A stretch of 64,000 bases of DNA from Kaistella treverensis. GTDB lineage: Bacteria; Bacteroidota; Bacteroidia; Flavobacteriales; Weeksellaceae. How positions within the stretch are numbered: position 1 is the first letter of the stretch; every line of letters begins with the position of its first letter. The position numbers and the translations under genes were made by a program. Below the pieces are notes generated by a model. That model did not search any database and was not told the origin of the DNA. It saw nothing but the letters and a program-made list of their open reading frames with translations. The DNA lies in contig NZ_FORQ01000001.1 in the NCBI RefSeq assembly GCF_900114045.1, positions 496,001 through 560,000 on the forward strand, written 5' to 3'. Positions 54,680 to 63,964 of this stretch are shown piece after piece.

Positions 54680-55438
54680 ATGAAAATTATCACCTCGCCC
54701 GCAAAGCTTATGAATATTGAAGGTTCCAGCCCTTTTTTGAAAATGACAAAACCACATTTCATCAAAGAAGCTGAACTGATTCAGGAAACTTTAAAGCAAA
54801 AATCACCAAAATATTTAGCGGATCTCATGGAAATTTCCAGCAAACTTGCTGATGAAAACTGGGAACGCAACCAAAAATGGAAAGCAAATCCTTCCGCAAA
54901 AGAATCTGCGCCAGCGCTGATGGCTTTTGCAGGTGAAGTTTACCGCGGATTAGATGCCAAGTCATTGGACGAAAAAAGCATCAAATACCTCCAAAAAAAT
55001 TATCGCATGCTTTCCGGACTGTACGGGCTTTTAAAACCTTCCGACCGCATTATGCTTTACCGTCTTGAAATGGGCAGAAAATTCAAGTTCGAAGGTTACG
55101 AAAACCTCTACGAATTCTGGACAGAAAAAGTCACAGAGGAACTTAACAGCGAACTGAAATCAAAAGATGTGGTGCTGAATCTCGCCAGCAAAGAATATTT
55201 CAAAGTTCTGGACAAAAGCAAAATTAAAACGCCCGTCATCGATTTCGAATTTTATGATTACCGCGAAGGAAAACTTGCCCAGATCGTAGTTTATACGAAA
55301 CACGCGCGCGGCTTGGTAGCTCGTTTCTGCGCGGAAAATAACGTGCAGACGCTGGACGAAGTGAAAGCCTTCAACCTCGAAAAATATTATATCGCTGAGG
55401 ACTTGTCGAGCGATACAAAACTTGTTTTTACAAGATAA
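54680..55438 (+). CDS. yaaA: Peroxide stress protein YaaA (UPF0246)
   Basis: The 252 residues match the family: MKIITSPAKLMNIEGSS at the start, PALMAFAGEVYRGLDAKSL at about 75-93, LSGLYGLLKPSDRIMLYRLEMG at about 113-134, VLNLASKEYFKVLD, and TKHARGLVARFC. In E. coli YaaA lowers free iron and DNA damage in peroxide stress; here that is assigned by family. Its stop is 17 bp before the thioesterase start, and the two are co-directional. Confidence 0.93.
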   Translation: MKIITSPAKLMNIEGSSPFLKMTKPHFIKEAELIQETLKQKSPKYLADLMEISSKLADENWERNQKWKANPSAKESAPALMAFAGEVYRGLDAKSLDEKSIKYLQKNYRMLSGLYGLLKPSDRIMLYRLEMGRKFKFEGYENLYEFWTEKVTEELNSELKSKDVVLNLASKEYFKVLDKSKIKTPVIDFEFYDYREGKLAQIVVYTKHARGLVARFCAENNVQTLDEVKAFNLEKYYIAEDLSSDTKLVFTR

Positions 55439-55454
55439 TTTAAAACCAAAAAAC

Positions 55455-55850
55455 ATGAACTATCATACTAGAAAATGGATTAAGCCTGAAGATCTAAATC
55501 CAAACCATACCTTATTTGGCGGCCGATTGCTGCAATGGATTGATGAAGAAGCTGCACTTTACGCAATCGTTCAGCTTGAAACGCCGCGTTGCGTAACTAA
55601 ATATATTTCGGAAATCAATTTCGTAAGTTCCGCGCGTCAGGGCGACATTATCGAAATAGGAATTGAAGCCACGGAATTTGGAAATACGTCGATCACTTTA
55701 ACCTGCGATGTCCGCAATATGATGACGCGCCAAACCATCATCACCATTGAGAAAATAATTTTTGTGGGCGTAAATTTAGATGGAAAACCTACCAAACATG
55801 GCAAAACAAAAATCGAGTTTATTTCCGACCGATTAAAACCTGATTTATAA
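55455..55850 (+). CDS. Acyl-CoA thioesterase (hotdog fold)
   Basis: I choose ATG 55455 (MNYHTRKWIKPEDLNPNH, 131 residues); earlier codons overlap yaaA and are not family-like. The hotdog pattern is visible: PNHTLFGGRLLQWIDEEAAL (conserved Gly-Gly-Asp/Glu helix), ISEINFVSSARQGDIIEIG and IEATEFGNTSITLTC. It hydrolyses acyl-CoA; chain length is unknown. The stop TAA shares its last base with the next start. Confidence 0.9.
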   Translation: MNYHTRKWIKPEDLNPNHTLFGGRLLQWIDEEAALYAIVQLETPRCVTKYISEINFVSSARQGDIIEIGIEATEFGNTSITLTCDVRNMMTRQTIITIEKIIFVGVNLDGKPTKHGKTKIEFISDRLKPDL

Positions 55851-56410
55851 TGATGGTTTTCATTAAAAATATGGTTTGCAGCCGCTGTATTTCTGCGGTG
55901 GAAAAAGTTTTTAATGATCTGGAGGTTCCGGTTGCTGCTGTGCATTTAGGTGAAGTTGAAACCACGGAAAATTTAAACAAAACAGAAATACAAAACCTTG
56001 ATCAGCAGTTGCAGAAAATTGGTTTTCAAATTCTCGAAAATGCTTCCAAAAAGATCATTGAAAAAGTCAAGAAAGTCTTAATAGTAAAAATTAATGAACT
56101 GGACATTTCTGAAGATTTTGTTCTGTCTAAATTTTTAGCCGAAAAACTTTTGAAAGATTACAGCGCGATTTCGAAAACATTTTCCCAAAATGAAAACGTG
56201 ACTTTGGAGCAGTTTTTCATCCTTCAAAAAATAGAAAAGGTAAAAGAACTGCTTTTATACGACGAATTTTCGCTAACCGAAATTTCTAACAAACTCGGGT
56301 ATAAAAGTGTTCAGCATTTATCATCCCAGTTTAAAAACATCACAGGTTTTACACCATCGGCTTTCAAAACGCTGGAAGTAAAAAACCGCCTCCCGCTCGA
56401 CAGCATCTGA
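55850..56410 (+). CDS. HMA-like/AraC-family regulator, probably of copper
   Basis: The 186-residue protein fuses a short metal-binding-like N-terminus (Cys10 and Cys13 in NMVCSRCISAVEKVF; CxxC as in HMA domains) to an AraC-type helix-turn-helix at about 120-180 (KVKELLLYDEFSLTEISNKL and HLSSQFKNITGFTPSAF). Only one of the two AraC helices is complete, which is common in this group. It is followed 76 bp later by the copper ATPase, so it is probably its metal-sensing activator. Its ATG overlaps the thioesterase stop. Start by overlap: ATG at 55850 or 55853. Confidence 0.85.
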   Translation: MMVFIKNMVCSRCISAVEKVFNDLEVPVAAVHLGEVETTENLNKTEIQNLDQQLQKIGFQILENASKKIIEKVKKVLIVKINELDISEDFVLSKFLAEKLLKDYSAISKTFSQNENVTLEQFFILQKIEKVKELLLYDEFSLTEISNKLGYKSVQHLSSQFKNITGFTPSAFKTLEVKNRLPLDSI

Positions 56411-56486
56411 ATTTTATAACTTTCTTCCGTATATTTATAACAGCGTTTCCCGAAAAATGGGGAAATTTGCTTTATAAATTTTAGAA

Positions 56487-59009
56487 ATGGATAAACATCA
56501 ACATACACCACCGTCCGAAAGAATTTCACCAAGTTCCGTTTATTATTGTCCAATGGAATGCGAAGGTGAAAAAGTGTACTTTTTACCGGGACAACGCTGT
56601 CCGGTCTGCAATATGTATCTGGTTCCGATCGAGGAAAGAGCGGATTATAAAGACAAAGCGCAAACTTTTTCAAAAACAAATTTACCCGAAAGCTTTCAGG
56701 AAAAAATCGGTCAATATTTCTGTCCGATGTTCTGCGAAGGGGATAAAACTTACCCTTACGATGTTGGCTGTCCCGTTTGCCACATGCATTTGGAGGAAAT
56801 TACGGAAGAATTGGTTGCTTCTGCCGCGCCGCATTCCCATTCTCACAAGCATATTGAAGAACCAAGCGCTATCCACCAGGAAAATAACGTCGGAAAATAT
56901 TACTGTCCGATGTTTTGCGAAGGTGACAAACTCTACGATTCTAATGTCAGCTGTCCGGTTTGCGGAATGGACCTCGTAAGAATTCCCGGAAACAACGACG
57001 AAGGCGGTGAAGATGATACCTATAAAAACTTAAGGAAAAAGTTTCTGATTGCTTTGGGTTTCTCCATTCCGGTTTTCATTTTATCAATGGGCGGAATGTG
57101 GTACGATTTTCCATTTTCAGGGCAAACGCAGGCTTTTATTGAACTTTTACTTTCAATTCCGGTGATATTTTATGCAGGCTGGTTTTTGATGAAACGTGGC
57201 TGGGTTTCCTTTAAAACCTGGAATCTTAATATGTTTTCGCTGATCGCGTTGGGTTCTGCAGCTGCATTTTTATTCAGCCTTGTTGCGATGTTTTTTCCGG
57301 ATATTTTACCGCACGAAATTCGCCACGGCGGCAGCACACCACTCTATTTTGAGTCGGTTTGTGTGATTCTGACGTTGGTGATTTTAGGTCAGATGCTTGA
57401 AGCGCGTGCGCACCAGAGAACCGGAAAAGCGATCGAAGAACTGATGAATCTTTCTCCAGCTGAAGCAAATTTAATCGTTGATAATATTGAGAAAAAAGTG
57501 CCACTTTCGGAGGTAAAAATCGGAAGTATTTTGCGTGTGAAACCGGGCGAAAAAATTCCAGTTGACGGTAAAATAACAGAAGGAAATTCAAATGTTGATG
57601 AAAGCATGATTACCGGCGAACCCATTCCGGTGGAGAAAAAAAGCGGCGAAATGGTTACTTCCGGAACAATAAACGGAAACGGAACATTTTTAATGAAAGC
57701 TGAAAAAATCGGTGCGGACACGTTGCTTTCGCAGATCATTAAAATGGTAAATGACGCGAGCCGAAGCAAAGCGCCAATCCAGAAATTTGCAGACCGAATT
57801 TCAAAAGTTTTCGTTCCGACCGTCATTGGAATTTCAATTTTGACTTTTGTTTTGTGGAGAATTTTTGGCGGTGAAAATGCCTTAATTTATGCTTTTGTAA
57901 ATGCCGTTGCGGTGCTGATTGTCGCATGTCCGTGTGCGCTTGGTTTGGCAACACCGATGTCTTTAACCGTCGGAATTGCAAAAGGCGCAAAAAATGGTAT
58001 TTTAATTAAAAACGCTGAAGCACTTGAACAGATGCACAAAGTAAATGTGCTTATTACCGATAAAACAGGAACTTTGACCGAAGGAAAACCGAAACTTGAT
58101 GAAGTGATTTCCGTCGGAAACAGCAACCGTGCGCTTATTTTAAAGCTGGCGGCTTCATTAAATCAAAACTCGGAGCATCCGCTTTCAAATGCGGTTTTGC
58201 AGGAATTTAAAAATGAAAAAACCGATTTTGAAAAAGTTGAAAGTTTCGAAAATATTTCTGGTAAAGGTGTAACAGGAAAAATCGGTGGTGAACAGATTCT
58301 TTTGGGCAACGCCGCGCTTCTCGAACATTTTAACCTCTCGGTTCCGCAATATTTGCAGGATCAGGTAGACTCCGGAAAAAGCCGCGCAAAAACCATTTCT
58401 TACCTCGCGAAAGGAAATGAAGTTTTGGGAATGCTTGCTTTTTCAGACAATATTAAAGCAAGTTCAAAAAAAGCCATCGATTATCTGCACGAACATAACA
58501 TCGAAGTGGTGATGATGACCGGTGACAATGAAAATACAGCGAAAGCTGTCGCGGACGAACTCGGTATTAACACCTATTTCGCGAACTGTCAGCCGCAGGA
58601 CAAAATGGAGGAAATTATAAAACTTCAGGCTGAAGGAAAAATCGTGGCGATGACCGGTGACGGAATTAATGACGCGCCGGCTTTAGCTCAGGCAAACGTT
58701 GGTATTGCGATGGGAACTGGAACTGATGTTGCTATAGAAAGCGCAGAAATTACCCTTTTAAAAGGCGATATTTTGGGAGTTGCAAAAGCGAAAATTTTAA
58801 GCGAAAAGCTGCTGAAAAATATCAAGGAAAATCTTTTCTTCGCTTTCATCTACAACACTTTGGGAATACCGGTTGCAGCAGGATTGCTCTACCCGATTTT
58901 CGGAATTTTAATGAGCCCAATGATTGCGGCGGCCGCAATGAGTTTCAGTTCGGTATCCGTAATTTTGAACTCGTTGCGTTTGAATAATGCCGATTTGAAA
59001 ATTAAGTAA
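56487..59009 (+). CDS. copA: Copper-type heavy-metal P1B-ATPase with three N-terminal Cys-rich domains
   Basis: The 840-residue pump has three N-terminal heavy-metal-binding-type domains with CPMxCEG...CPVC motifs, starting at Cys21, Cys79 and Cys140. The transmembrane ion path carries CPC at 481-483. The phosphorylation motif is [10 protein letters not shown] with Asp525, then the SEHPLSNAV nucleotide region and [20 protein letters not shown]. Late segments have YN (FAFIYNTLG) and [12 protein letters not shown], the Asn and MxxSS pattern of the Cu+ (P1B-1) class. It should export Cu+. The upstream regulator fits. Extra N-terminal sites may buffer or sense copper. Confidence 0.93.
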   Translation: MDKHQHTPPSERISPSSVYYCPMECEGEKVYFLPGQRCPVCNMYLVPIEERADYKDKAQTFSKTNLPESFQEKIGQYFCPMFCEGDKTYPYDVGCPVCHMHLEEITEELVASAAPHSHSHKHIEEPSAIHQENNVGKYYCPMFCEGDKLYDSNVSCPVCGMDLVRIPGNNDEGGEDDTYKNLRKKFLIALGFSIPVFILSMGGMWYDFPFSGQTQAFIELLLSIPVIFYAGWFLMKRGWVSFKTWNLNMFSLIALGSAAAFLFSLVAMFFPDILPHEIRHGGSTPLYFESVCVILTLVILGQMLEARAHQRTGKAIEELMNLSPAEANLIVDNIEKKVPLSEVKIGSILRVKPGEKIPVDGKITEGNSNVDESMITGEPIPVEKKSGEMVTSGTINGNGTFLMKAEKIGADTLLSQIIKMVNDASRSKAPIQKFADRISKVFVPTVIGISILTFVLWRIFGGENALIYAFVNAVAVLIVACPCALGLATPMSLTVGIAKGAKNGILIKNAEALEQMHKVNVLITDKTGTLTEGKPKLDEVISVGNSNRALILKLAASLNQNSEHPLSNAVLQEFKNEKTDFEKVESFENISGKGVTGKIGGEQILLGNAALLEHFNLSVPQYLQDQVDSGKSRAKTISYLAKGNEVLGMLAFSDNIKASSKKAIDYLHEHNIEVVMMTGDNENTAKAVADELGINTYFANCQPQDKMEEIIKLQAEGKIVAMTGDGINDAPALAQANVGIAMGTGTDVAIESAEITLLKGDILGVAKAKILSEKLLKNIKENLFFAFIYNTLGIPVAAGLLYPIFGILMSPMIAAAAMSFSSVSVILNSLRLNNADLKIK

Positions 59010-59039
59010 AAAATGCCATTTTAGCGGCGAAAAAATTTT
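59008..59039. terminator. Stem-loop family copy between copA and the polyprenyl synthase
   Basis: A-run, ATGCCATTTTAGCGGCGA, AAAATTTT lies between convergent genes and overlaps the last base of the copA stop. It can serve both. Confidence 0.6.
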
Positions 59040-59046
59040 AGAAGGA

Positions 59047-60024
59047 TTAGAACTTTCTTTCGATGACGTAATTCAGCATGAGTTGCAAAGATTTTTTCGC
59101 CTCTGATTCGGGAAATTCTTCGAGAATATCTTTTGCTTTTTGCTGGTATTCTTTCATTTTAATGATTGCGTAATCCAGTCCGCCGGATTTTTTTACATAC
59201 TCAATGAGTTCTTTGACACGTTTGCTGTCGTTATTATAGCGTTTAATCGTATTGAAATAATAGGAACGGTCTTTTTCTGTGGCAGTTCTCAGCGCGTGAA
59301 TCAGCGGCAATGTCATCTTTTTTTCTTTAATGTCAATACCTACAGGTTTTCCGATAATATTCGAAGTTAAATAGTCGAAAAGATCATCTTTAATTTGAAA
59401 AGCCATTCCTGTGTATGTGCCAAATTCGCGCATTTTAGTGGCTAAATTTTCGTCGTTGCTTGTTGATAGAACACCGATTTCACAACATGCAGCAATTAAA
59501 GTCGCCGTTTTCTGCCGGATAATTTCATAGTAAATATCTTCGGTAATATCGAGTTTTCTGGCTTTTTCAAGTTGCAGAAGTTCACCTTCGGCCATTTCGC
59601 GAATGGTTCGTGAAATAACCGTGAGCAAATCGTAATCTTTATGGTCTGTAGAAAGCAAAACTGCTTTAGAAAGCAGATAATCGCCCACCAAAACAGCTAT
59701 TTTATTTTTCCATAACGCATTGATTGAAAAGAAATTACGCCGTTTAAAACTTTCGTCCACCACATCATCGTGAACCAAAGTCGCGGTATGAATAAGCTCA
59801 ATCATCGAGGCGCCACGAAATGATTTTTCATTAACTTCTCCGGTAAGTTTGGCGCACAGAAACACGAACATCGGACGCATCTGCTTGCCTTTTGTCGTTA
59901 CAATAAACCGCGTGACTTTATCGAGCAGCGCAACATTGCTTTGCATAGATTCATAAAACTTCTGTTCAAAAAGTTTCATTTCCGCATCGATCGGATTCTT
60001 AATTTCTGCTACAATATTTGCCAC
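59047..60024 (-). CDS. Polyprenyl (octaprenyl-type) diphosphate synthase
   Basis: This is an all-trans prenyl-chain elongating enzyme of 325 residues. The first Asp-rich motif is LVHDDVVDESFKRR (Asp86-Asp90); the second is FQIKDDLFDYL at about 213-223. GKQMRPMFVFLCAKL lies at about 46-60. It makes the long side chain of menaquinone or similar lipids; chain length is unknown. A TATATTTG box at 60063-60070 (minus) lies 38 bp upstream. Confidence 0.92.
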   Translation of the reverse strand: MANIVAEIKNPIDAEMKLFEQKFYESMQSNVALLDKVTRFIVTTKGKQMRPMFVFLCAKLTGEVNEKSFRGASMIELIHTATLVHDDVVDESFKRRNFFSINALWKNKIAVLVGDYLLSKAVLLSTDHKDYDLLTVISRTIREMAEGELLQLEKARKLDITEDIYYEIIRQKTATLIAACCEIGVLSTSNDENLATKMREFGTYTGMAFQIKDDLFDYLTSNIIGKPVGIDIKEKKMTLPLIHALRTATEKDRSYYFNTIKRYNNDSKRVKELIEYVKKSGGLDYAIIKMKEYQQKAKDILEEFPESEAKKSLQLMLNYVIERKF

Positions 60025-60116
60025 AAATTAGAAGTAAGGTTTTCGCATTTCGTAAGTTCACACAAATATAAATATAAATAAAGAATTTCCTTCATAAACT
60101 CCGCGCTGGCGGACAT

Positions 60117-60992
60117 TTATTTTATTTTTTCGTGTGGAATGAAATAAAGGTACGGCTTTGCTTTAAATATTGAAAAAATAAGTTCTTCACCGGCAAGATA
60201 AATACCTTTTTCATTAACGGCTAAACCTTCAATCTGCCCAATTTTTAAAGCGCTGCCGAGGTAAAAAGTTTTGGGGTTTTTGTTGAAAAAGATCCCCTGT
60301 TCTGTTTCTGAGAAAATTGAAAGAAAAACTTCGGTTTTTTTGGTATAACCCACGAGGTAAAGTCTTCCCGCAAAATACGCAGCGTCACTTACCGTAAAAC
60401 CTGTATTGAAGCTTTTTATTTTTTGCGCAGGCTGATTTTCAGTAATTTCCGGATTAATGATATAATGCGTTGTGGCTTTTGACTGCCATTCTTTGGTGAA
60501 AATATGCAGTTTCCCGTTCAGAAAAATTATCGCTTCCGCATCGAAATTGTTGTTGAGCGGTTTTGGGAAAAAATCCTGCTGTTCGGGGTAAAAAAACGGA
60601 ATTTTCTGAACGGAATTTAAAGCTAACGAATCCTTGACAGGAACTTTATAAATTGCTAAATCTTTACGAGTGCCCTCATTATTACCAAAATCGGCGATAT
60701 ACAGATTTGCTGAATCCGCAGCCAAAGCTTCCCAGTCAATATTTTTGATGTTGGTGGGAAAAACTTTTTTTAGTTTTCCGGAAACTTCATCAATTTCAAA
60801 TAAATCAGAAGGATTTCCACTGTCGTTTAAAGTAAAAAGCCGTCCGTTAATGAATTCCAGCCCGGAATTTTCTTTCAGCGAATCGGATAAATGTGCAACG
60901 CGAAAACGGTTGATTTTTAACCAATCGTATCTTTGCTGCGCTGAAATATTTAAAACACAAAAAAAGGCAATTATAGCGGCAAATTTTTTCAT
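60117..60992 (-). CDS. Exported beta-propeller-like protein of unknown function
   Basis: The 291-residue protein has a signal peptide (MKKFAAIIAFFCVLNISAQ). Repeated beta-strand blocks follow: GLEFINGRLFTLNDSGNPSDLFEID, split here as LEFINGRLFTLNDSGNPSDL, then WEALAADSANLYIADFGNN, FDAEAIIFLNGKLHIFTKEW, VSDAAYFAGRLYLVGYTKK and IEGLAVNEKGIYLAGE. This is a propeller-like repeat pattern; no enzyme motif is seen. The start overlaps the DUF1275 stop by 4 bp. The signal-peptide codons contain a copy of the interspersed stem-loop (60960-60992). Confidence 0.72.
   Translation of the reverse strand: MKKFAAIIAFFCVLNISAQQRYDWLKINRFRVAHLSDSLKENSGLEFINGRLFTLNDSGNPSDLFEIDEVSGKLKKVFPTNIKNIDWEALAADSANLYIADFGNNEGTRKDLAIYKVPVKDSLALNSVQKIPFFYPEQQDFFPKPLNNNFDAEAIIFLNGKLHIFTKEWQSKATTHYIINPEITENQPAQKIKSFNTGFTVSDAAYFAGRLYLVGYTKKTEVFLSIFSETEQGIFFNKNPKTFYLGSALKIGQIEGLAVNEKGIYLAGEELIFSIFKAKPYLYFIPHEKIK
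60960..60992 (-). repeat. Stem-loop family copy forming the start of a coding region
   Basis: On the minus strand ATGAAAAAATTTGCCGCT continues AATTGCC and a T-run. The left half matches the AAAAATTTGCCGCT arm of the family; the right half is degenerate. It encodes the start and signal peptide of the exported protein. Confidence 0.4.
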
Positions 60993-61708
60993 TTCAGTCT
61001 GCGGTGCAAAAGCAACATTTTAATTTTAATAAAATCGTATGTCAGACCGCCAAGCAAAATTATTGAGCCGAGGATAAGCGATTTTATTCCGAAACTTTCG
61101 AATAAAATTCCGCCGCAAACTCCACCGGCAAAAAACATCCAGATGATGGTCAGCCGCAAACCAATGGAACGTATTAATTTTCGTTTGTGGCTTTTGTCTT
61201 TATAGAAAAAAAGCTGGGAAAATTCAATTCCCAAATCGGTGAACATGCCGGTTAAATGCGTGGTTCGAACGATAGATTTTGAAATGCTAGTGACTAAAGA
61301 GTTCTGCATTCCCATCGCAAAAAGCAGGCTGAACGCAATGACGTCCGGATTTCTCGGAATGAGATAATTTCCCGTTACAGCAATCACCGCGATGATAAAA
61401 GCTTCGGTAAGAATTGGAAAAACGTAGGTTTCATTTTCGCGGATTCGGGAATATGTTTCTACCATAAAATTTGCCGAAAAAGCCCCGAAAAAAAAGAAAA
61501 AAACGAAAAGTGCAACGTGGAAAGCATTTTCAAAATTCAGCTTAAAAGCTTCGTCTACAAAAAAAGCGAAATGTCCCGTAACATTGGTGGTTAATTTCTG
61601 TACTGAAAAAAATCCAACCACATTCACCAAACCGGCAACAAAAGAGAGCAAAGACGCAATCCCAAGATTATGCGCTGGCGTTCTGGTTTTCCCGATGTGC
61701 GAAAACAT
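60989..61708 (-). CDS. DUF1275 (YoaK-family) membrane protein
   Basis: The 239-residue protein has six hydrophobic segments and the DUF1275 start: LASLLSFVAGLVNVVGFFSVQKLTTNVTGH, split here as LSFVAGLVNVVGFFSVQKLT then NVTGHF, with FGAFSANFMVETYSR and ITSISKSIVRTTHLTGMFTDLG. The function is unknown. Its ATG shares its first base with the rlmN stop, and its stop overlaps the next start by 4 bp, so rlmN, this gene and the propeller gene are tightly coupled. Confidence 0.88.
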   Translation of the reverse strand: MFSHIGKTRTPAHNLGIASLLSFVAGLVNVVGFFSVQKLTTNVTGHFAFFVDEAFKLNFENAFHVALFVFFFFFGAFSANFMVETYSRIRENETYVFPILTEAFIIAVIAVTGNYLIPRNPDVIAFSLLFAMGMQNSLVTSISKSIVRTTHLTGMFTDLGIEFSQLFFYKDKSHKRKLIRSIGLRLTIIWMFFAGGVCGGILFESFGIKSLILGSIILLGGLTYDFIKIKMLLLHRRLK

Positions 61709-62742
61709 TACTCACTGCTTTTATTAGCAAGCTGTCCGCAGGCAGCATCGATATCACCACCGCGACTTCTTCGTATCAGCACTGTAATTCCGGCTTTTTC
61801 CAGCTGACGTACGTAATTTTCTTCCGCATCTTTATTGCATTGGTCATATTTTCCGTCACCAATTGGATTGTACTGAATGAGATTCACCTTGCTTGGAATC
61901 TGCTTACAATATCTGATGAGTGCTTTAATGTCTTCATCCTGATCATTAATACCTTTCCAGACACAATATTCAAACGTAATAATATTTCCGGTTTTTTCAT
62001 ACCAATATTTCAAAGAATCCAGAATTTCAGTCAATGGAAATTTATCAGAAAAAGGCATGATTTCGTTTCTTTTTTTCTCAATAGCGGAATGCAGAGAAAG
62101 CGCCAAATTTACACGCAGATTTTCGTCGGCGAGCATTTTTATCATTTTAGGAATTCCCGACGTTGATACGGTGATGCGGCGCGCAGACATTCCTAAACCT
62201 TTCGGATCCGTAATTTTTCGGATGGATTCCACCACATTTTTGTAATTCATCATCGGCTCTCCCATTCCCATAAAAACGATGTTGGAAAGTGGCCGGTCGA
62301 AATACAGTTTACTCTGTCTATCGATGAGTGCAACCTGATCAACAATTTCTGCAACTTCCAGATTTCGCATTCTTTTCAGGCGCGCTGTTGCGCAAAATTC
62401 ACAGTTTAGCGAGCAGCCAACCTGAGACGAAACACAAGCTGTTGTTCGTGTTTCAGTAGGAATTAAAACTGATTCTACCAAAAGACCATCATGCAGTTTT
62501 ACCCCATTTTTAATGGTTCCGTCGGTTGATTTTTGGAGCTGGTCGACGGAAATCGGGTTGATGAGATATTCCTGCGAAATGCGGTCGCGCAAATCTTTTG
62601 AAAGATTCGTCATTTCATCGATGGAATGCAGATTTTTATTCCACAACCATTCATACACCTGTTTTGCACGAAAAGGTTTTTCGCCCAAGGAAACAAAATA
62701 TTCCTGCAGTTGATCGAGGGACAATGTTCGGATATCTTTCAA
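61708..62742 (-). CDS. rlmN: 23S rRNA (adenine2503-C2)-methyltransferase
   Basis: RlmN is a radical SAM dual methyltransferase of 23S rRNA A2503 and of some tRNAs. The 344 residues start at TTG 62742 (KDIRTLSLDQLQEYFVSLG). The cluster motif is CSLNCEFCAT (CX3CX2C), preceded by TRTTACVSSQVGC with the reactive region. SNIVFMGMGEPMMNY follows, and near the end RRSRGGDIDAACGQLANK holds the methyl-carrier cysteine. The start codon lies 89 bp after queA's end, which holds a perfect inverted repeat. Confidence 0.95.
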   Translation of the reverse strand: MKDIRTLSLDQLQEYFVSLGEKPFRAKQVYEWLWNKNLHSIDEMTNLSKDLRDRISQEYLINPISVDQLQKSTDGTIKNGVKLHDGLLVESVLIPTETRTTACVSSQVGCSLNCEFCATARLKRMRNLEVAEIVDQVALIDRQSKLYFDRPLSNIVFMGMGEPMMNYKNVVESIRKITDPKGLGMSARRITVSTSGIPKMIKMLADENLRVNLALSLHSAIEKKRNEIMPFSDKFPLTEILDSLKYWYEKTGNIITFEYCVWKGINDQDEDIKALIRYCKQIPSKVNLIQYNPIGDGKYDQCNKDAEENYVRQLEKAGITVLIRRSRGGDIDAACGQLANKSSE

Positions 62743-62766
62743 AATAATTTTTGGTTTAAAATGATA

Positions 62767-62810
62767 AAATTTTAGATTAAAAACACCGAAATGAATTTAA
62801 TCTAAAATTT
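62767..62810. repeat. 15-bp perfect inverted repeat between queA and rlmN
   Basis: AAATTTTAGATTAAA at 62767-62781 and TTTAATCTAAAATTT at 62796-62810 pair perfectly over 15 bp with a 14-base loop. It lies 25 bp before the rlmN start on the minus strand, between co-directional genes, with no T-run. Confidence 0.7.
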
Positions 62811-62831
62811 AAATCTTTCATTCACAGCTTC

Positions 62832-63881
62832 TTAAAGAATCAGCATCGCGTCGCCGTAAGAATAAAATTTATATTTGTGCTTGATGGCTTCTTCATAGGC
62901 TTGCATGAGGAAATCTTTGCCGGCAAATGCAGCAATCATCATCATTAATGTAGATTTCGGCATGTGGAAATTGGTAATCATACAGTTGGCAACACCAAAT
63001 TCATGCGGCGGGAAAATAAATTTGTTTGTCCATCCGTGGTAAGGCCCAATTTTTTTGTTTGAAGAAACCGAAGTTTCAATCGTTCTCATTGTAGTTGTTC
63101 CTACAGCGCAAACTCTTCTTCCCTCGGAAACCGCCTTGTTGATGATATCGGCATTTTTCTGATCGATAATGGCCTCTTCAGATTCCATTTTATGCTTCGA
63201 TAAATCTTCAACTTCGATTGGGTTAAAAGTTCCCAAACCAACGTGAAGCGTAACTTCCGCAAAATCAATTCCTTTAATTTCCAGTTTTTTCATCAAATGA
63301 CGCGAAAAATGCAAACCTGCAGTTGGAGCTGCAACAGCGCCTTCGTGCTTCGCATAAATCGTTTGATAACGCTCTGCATCTTCAGGTTCAACTTCTCTTT
63401 TGAAATATTTCGGAAGCGGCGTTTCTCCCAATTCTTTCAGTTTCGCACGGAATTCCTCGTAAGAGCCATCGTACAAAAATCTTAAGGTTCGTCCTCTGGA
63501 AGTGGTATTATCGATAACTTCAGCTACTAAACCTTCGTCTTCCGTGAAAAATAATTTATTTCCGATTCTGATTTTTCGCGCCGGATCCACCAAAACGTCC
63601 CAAACGCGGGTTTCTTTATCAAGTTCTCTTAAAAGAAAAACTTCGATCTTCGCGCCGGTTTTTTCTTTATTTCCGTACAATCTTGCGGGGAAAACTTTGG
63701 TATTATTGAATATGAAGAGGTCTTTTTCTTCGAAATAATCTACGACATCTTTAAATAATCGGTGTTCGATCGTTTGTGTAGCACGGTTCAAAACCATCAG
63801 TTTTGCGTCGTCTCTGTGCTCTGCGGGATGTTCTGCCAAAAGTTCTTCGGGCAAATCGAAGTTAAAATCAGATGTTTTCAT
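62832..63881 (-). CDS. queA: S-adenosylmethionine:tRNA ribosyltransferase-isomerase
   Basis: QueA adds the cyclopentenediol-precursor from SAM to preQ1-tRNA in queuosine synthesis. The 349 residues show [22 protein letters not shown] at the start, [16 protein letters not shown] at about 51-66, [22 protein letters not shown] at about 172-193, and the C-terminal [21 protein letters not shown]. The start is ATG 63881. It begins the minus-strand unit toward rlmN. A full promoter lies 53 bp upstream. Confidence 0.96.
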   Translation of the reverse strand: MKTSDFNFDLPEELLAEHPAEHRDDAKLMVLNRATQTIEHRLFKDVVDYFEEKDLFIFNNTKVFPARLYGNKEKTGAKIEVFLLRELDKETRVWDVLVDPARKIRIGNKLFFTEDEGLVAEVIDNTTSRGRTLRFLYDGSYEEFRAKLKELGETPLPKYFKREVEPEDAERYQTIYAKHEGAVAAPTAGLHFSRHLMKKLEIKGIDFAEVTLHVGLGTFNPIEVEDLSKHKMESEEAIIDQKNADIINKAVSEGRRVCAVGTTTMRTIETSVSSNKKIGPYHGWTNKFIFPPHEFGVANCMITNFHMPKSTLMMMIAAFAGKDFLMQAYEEAIKHKYKFYSYGDAMLIL

Positions 63882-63905
63882 TTTTTAAATTACGGTTTAA
63901 AAATT

Positions 63906-63932
63906 ACTCCGAAATCTCTGGAAATTCGGAGT
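63906..63932. other. Hairpin in the queA leader
   Basis: ACTCCGAA and TTCGGAGT pair perfectly over 8 bp with an 11-base loop. It covers the expected transcription start and first bases of the queA leader, directly below the -7 box. It could be an operator or a leader hairpin. Confidence 0.5.
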
Positions 63933-63933
63933 G

Positions 63934-63964
63934 CAAATATACGACATTCCGAGGCGGAAGTCAA
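63934..63964 (-). promoter_or_regulatory. queA promoter
   Basis: On the minus strand TTG (63962-63964) and TATATTTG (63934-63941) are 20 bp apart, a full match to the Bacteroidetes form. Confidence 0.75.

Noticed and set aside
63882-63932. preQ1-I riboswitch upstream of queA
   Set aside because: The hairpin exists, but the loop and the A-rich tail do not match the preQ1-I pattern on inspection; left as an unassigned leader hairpin.
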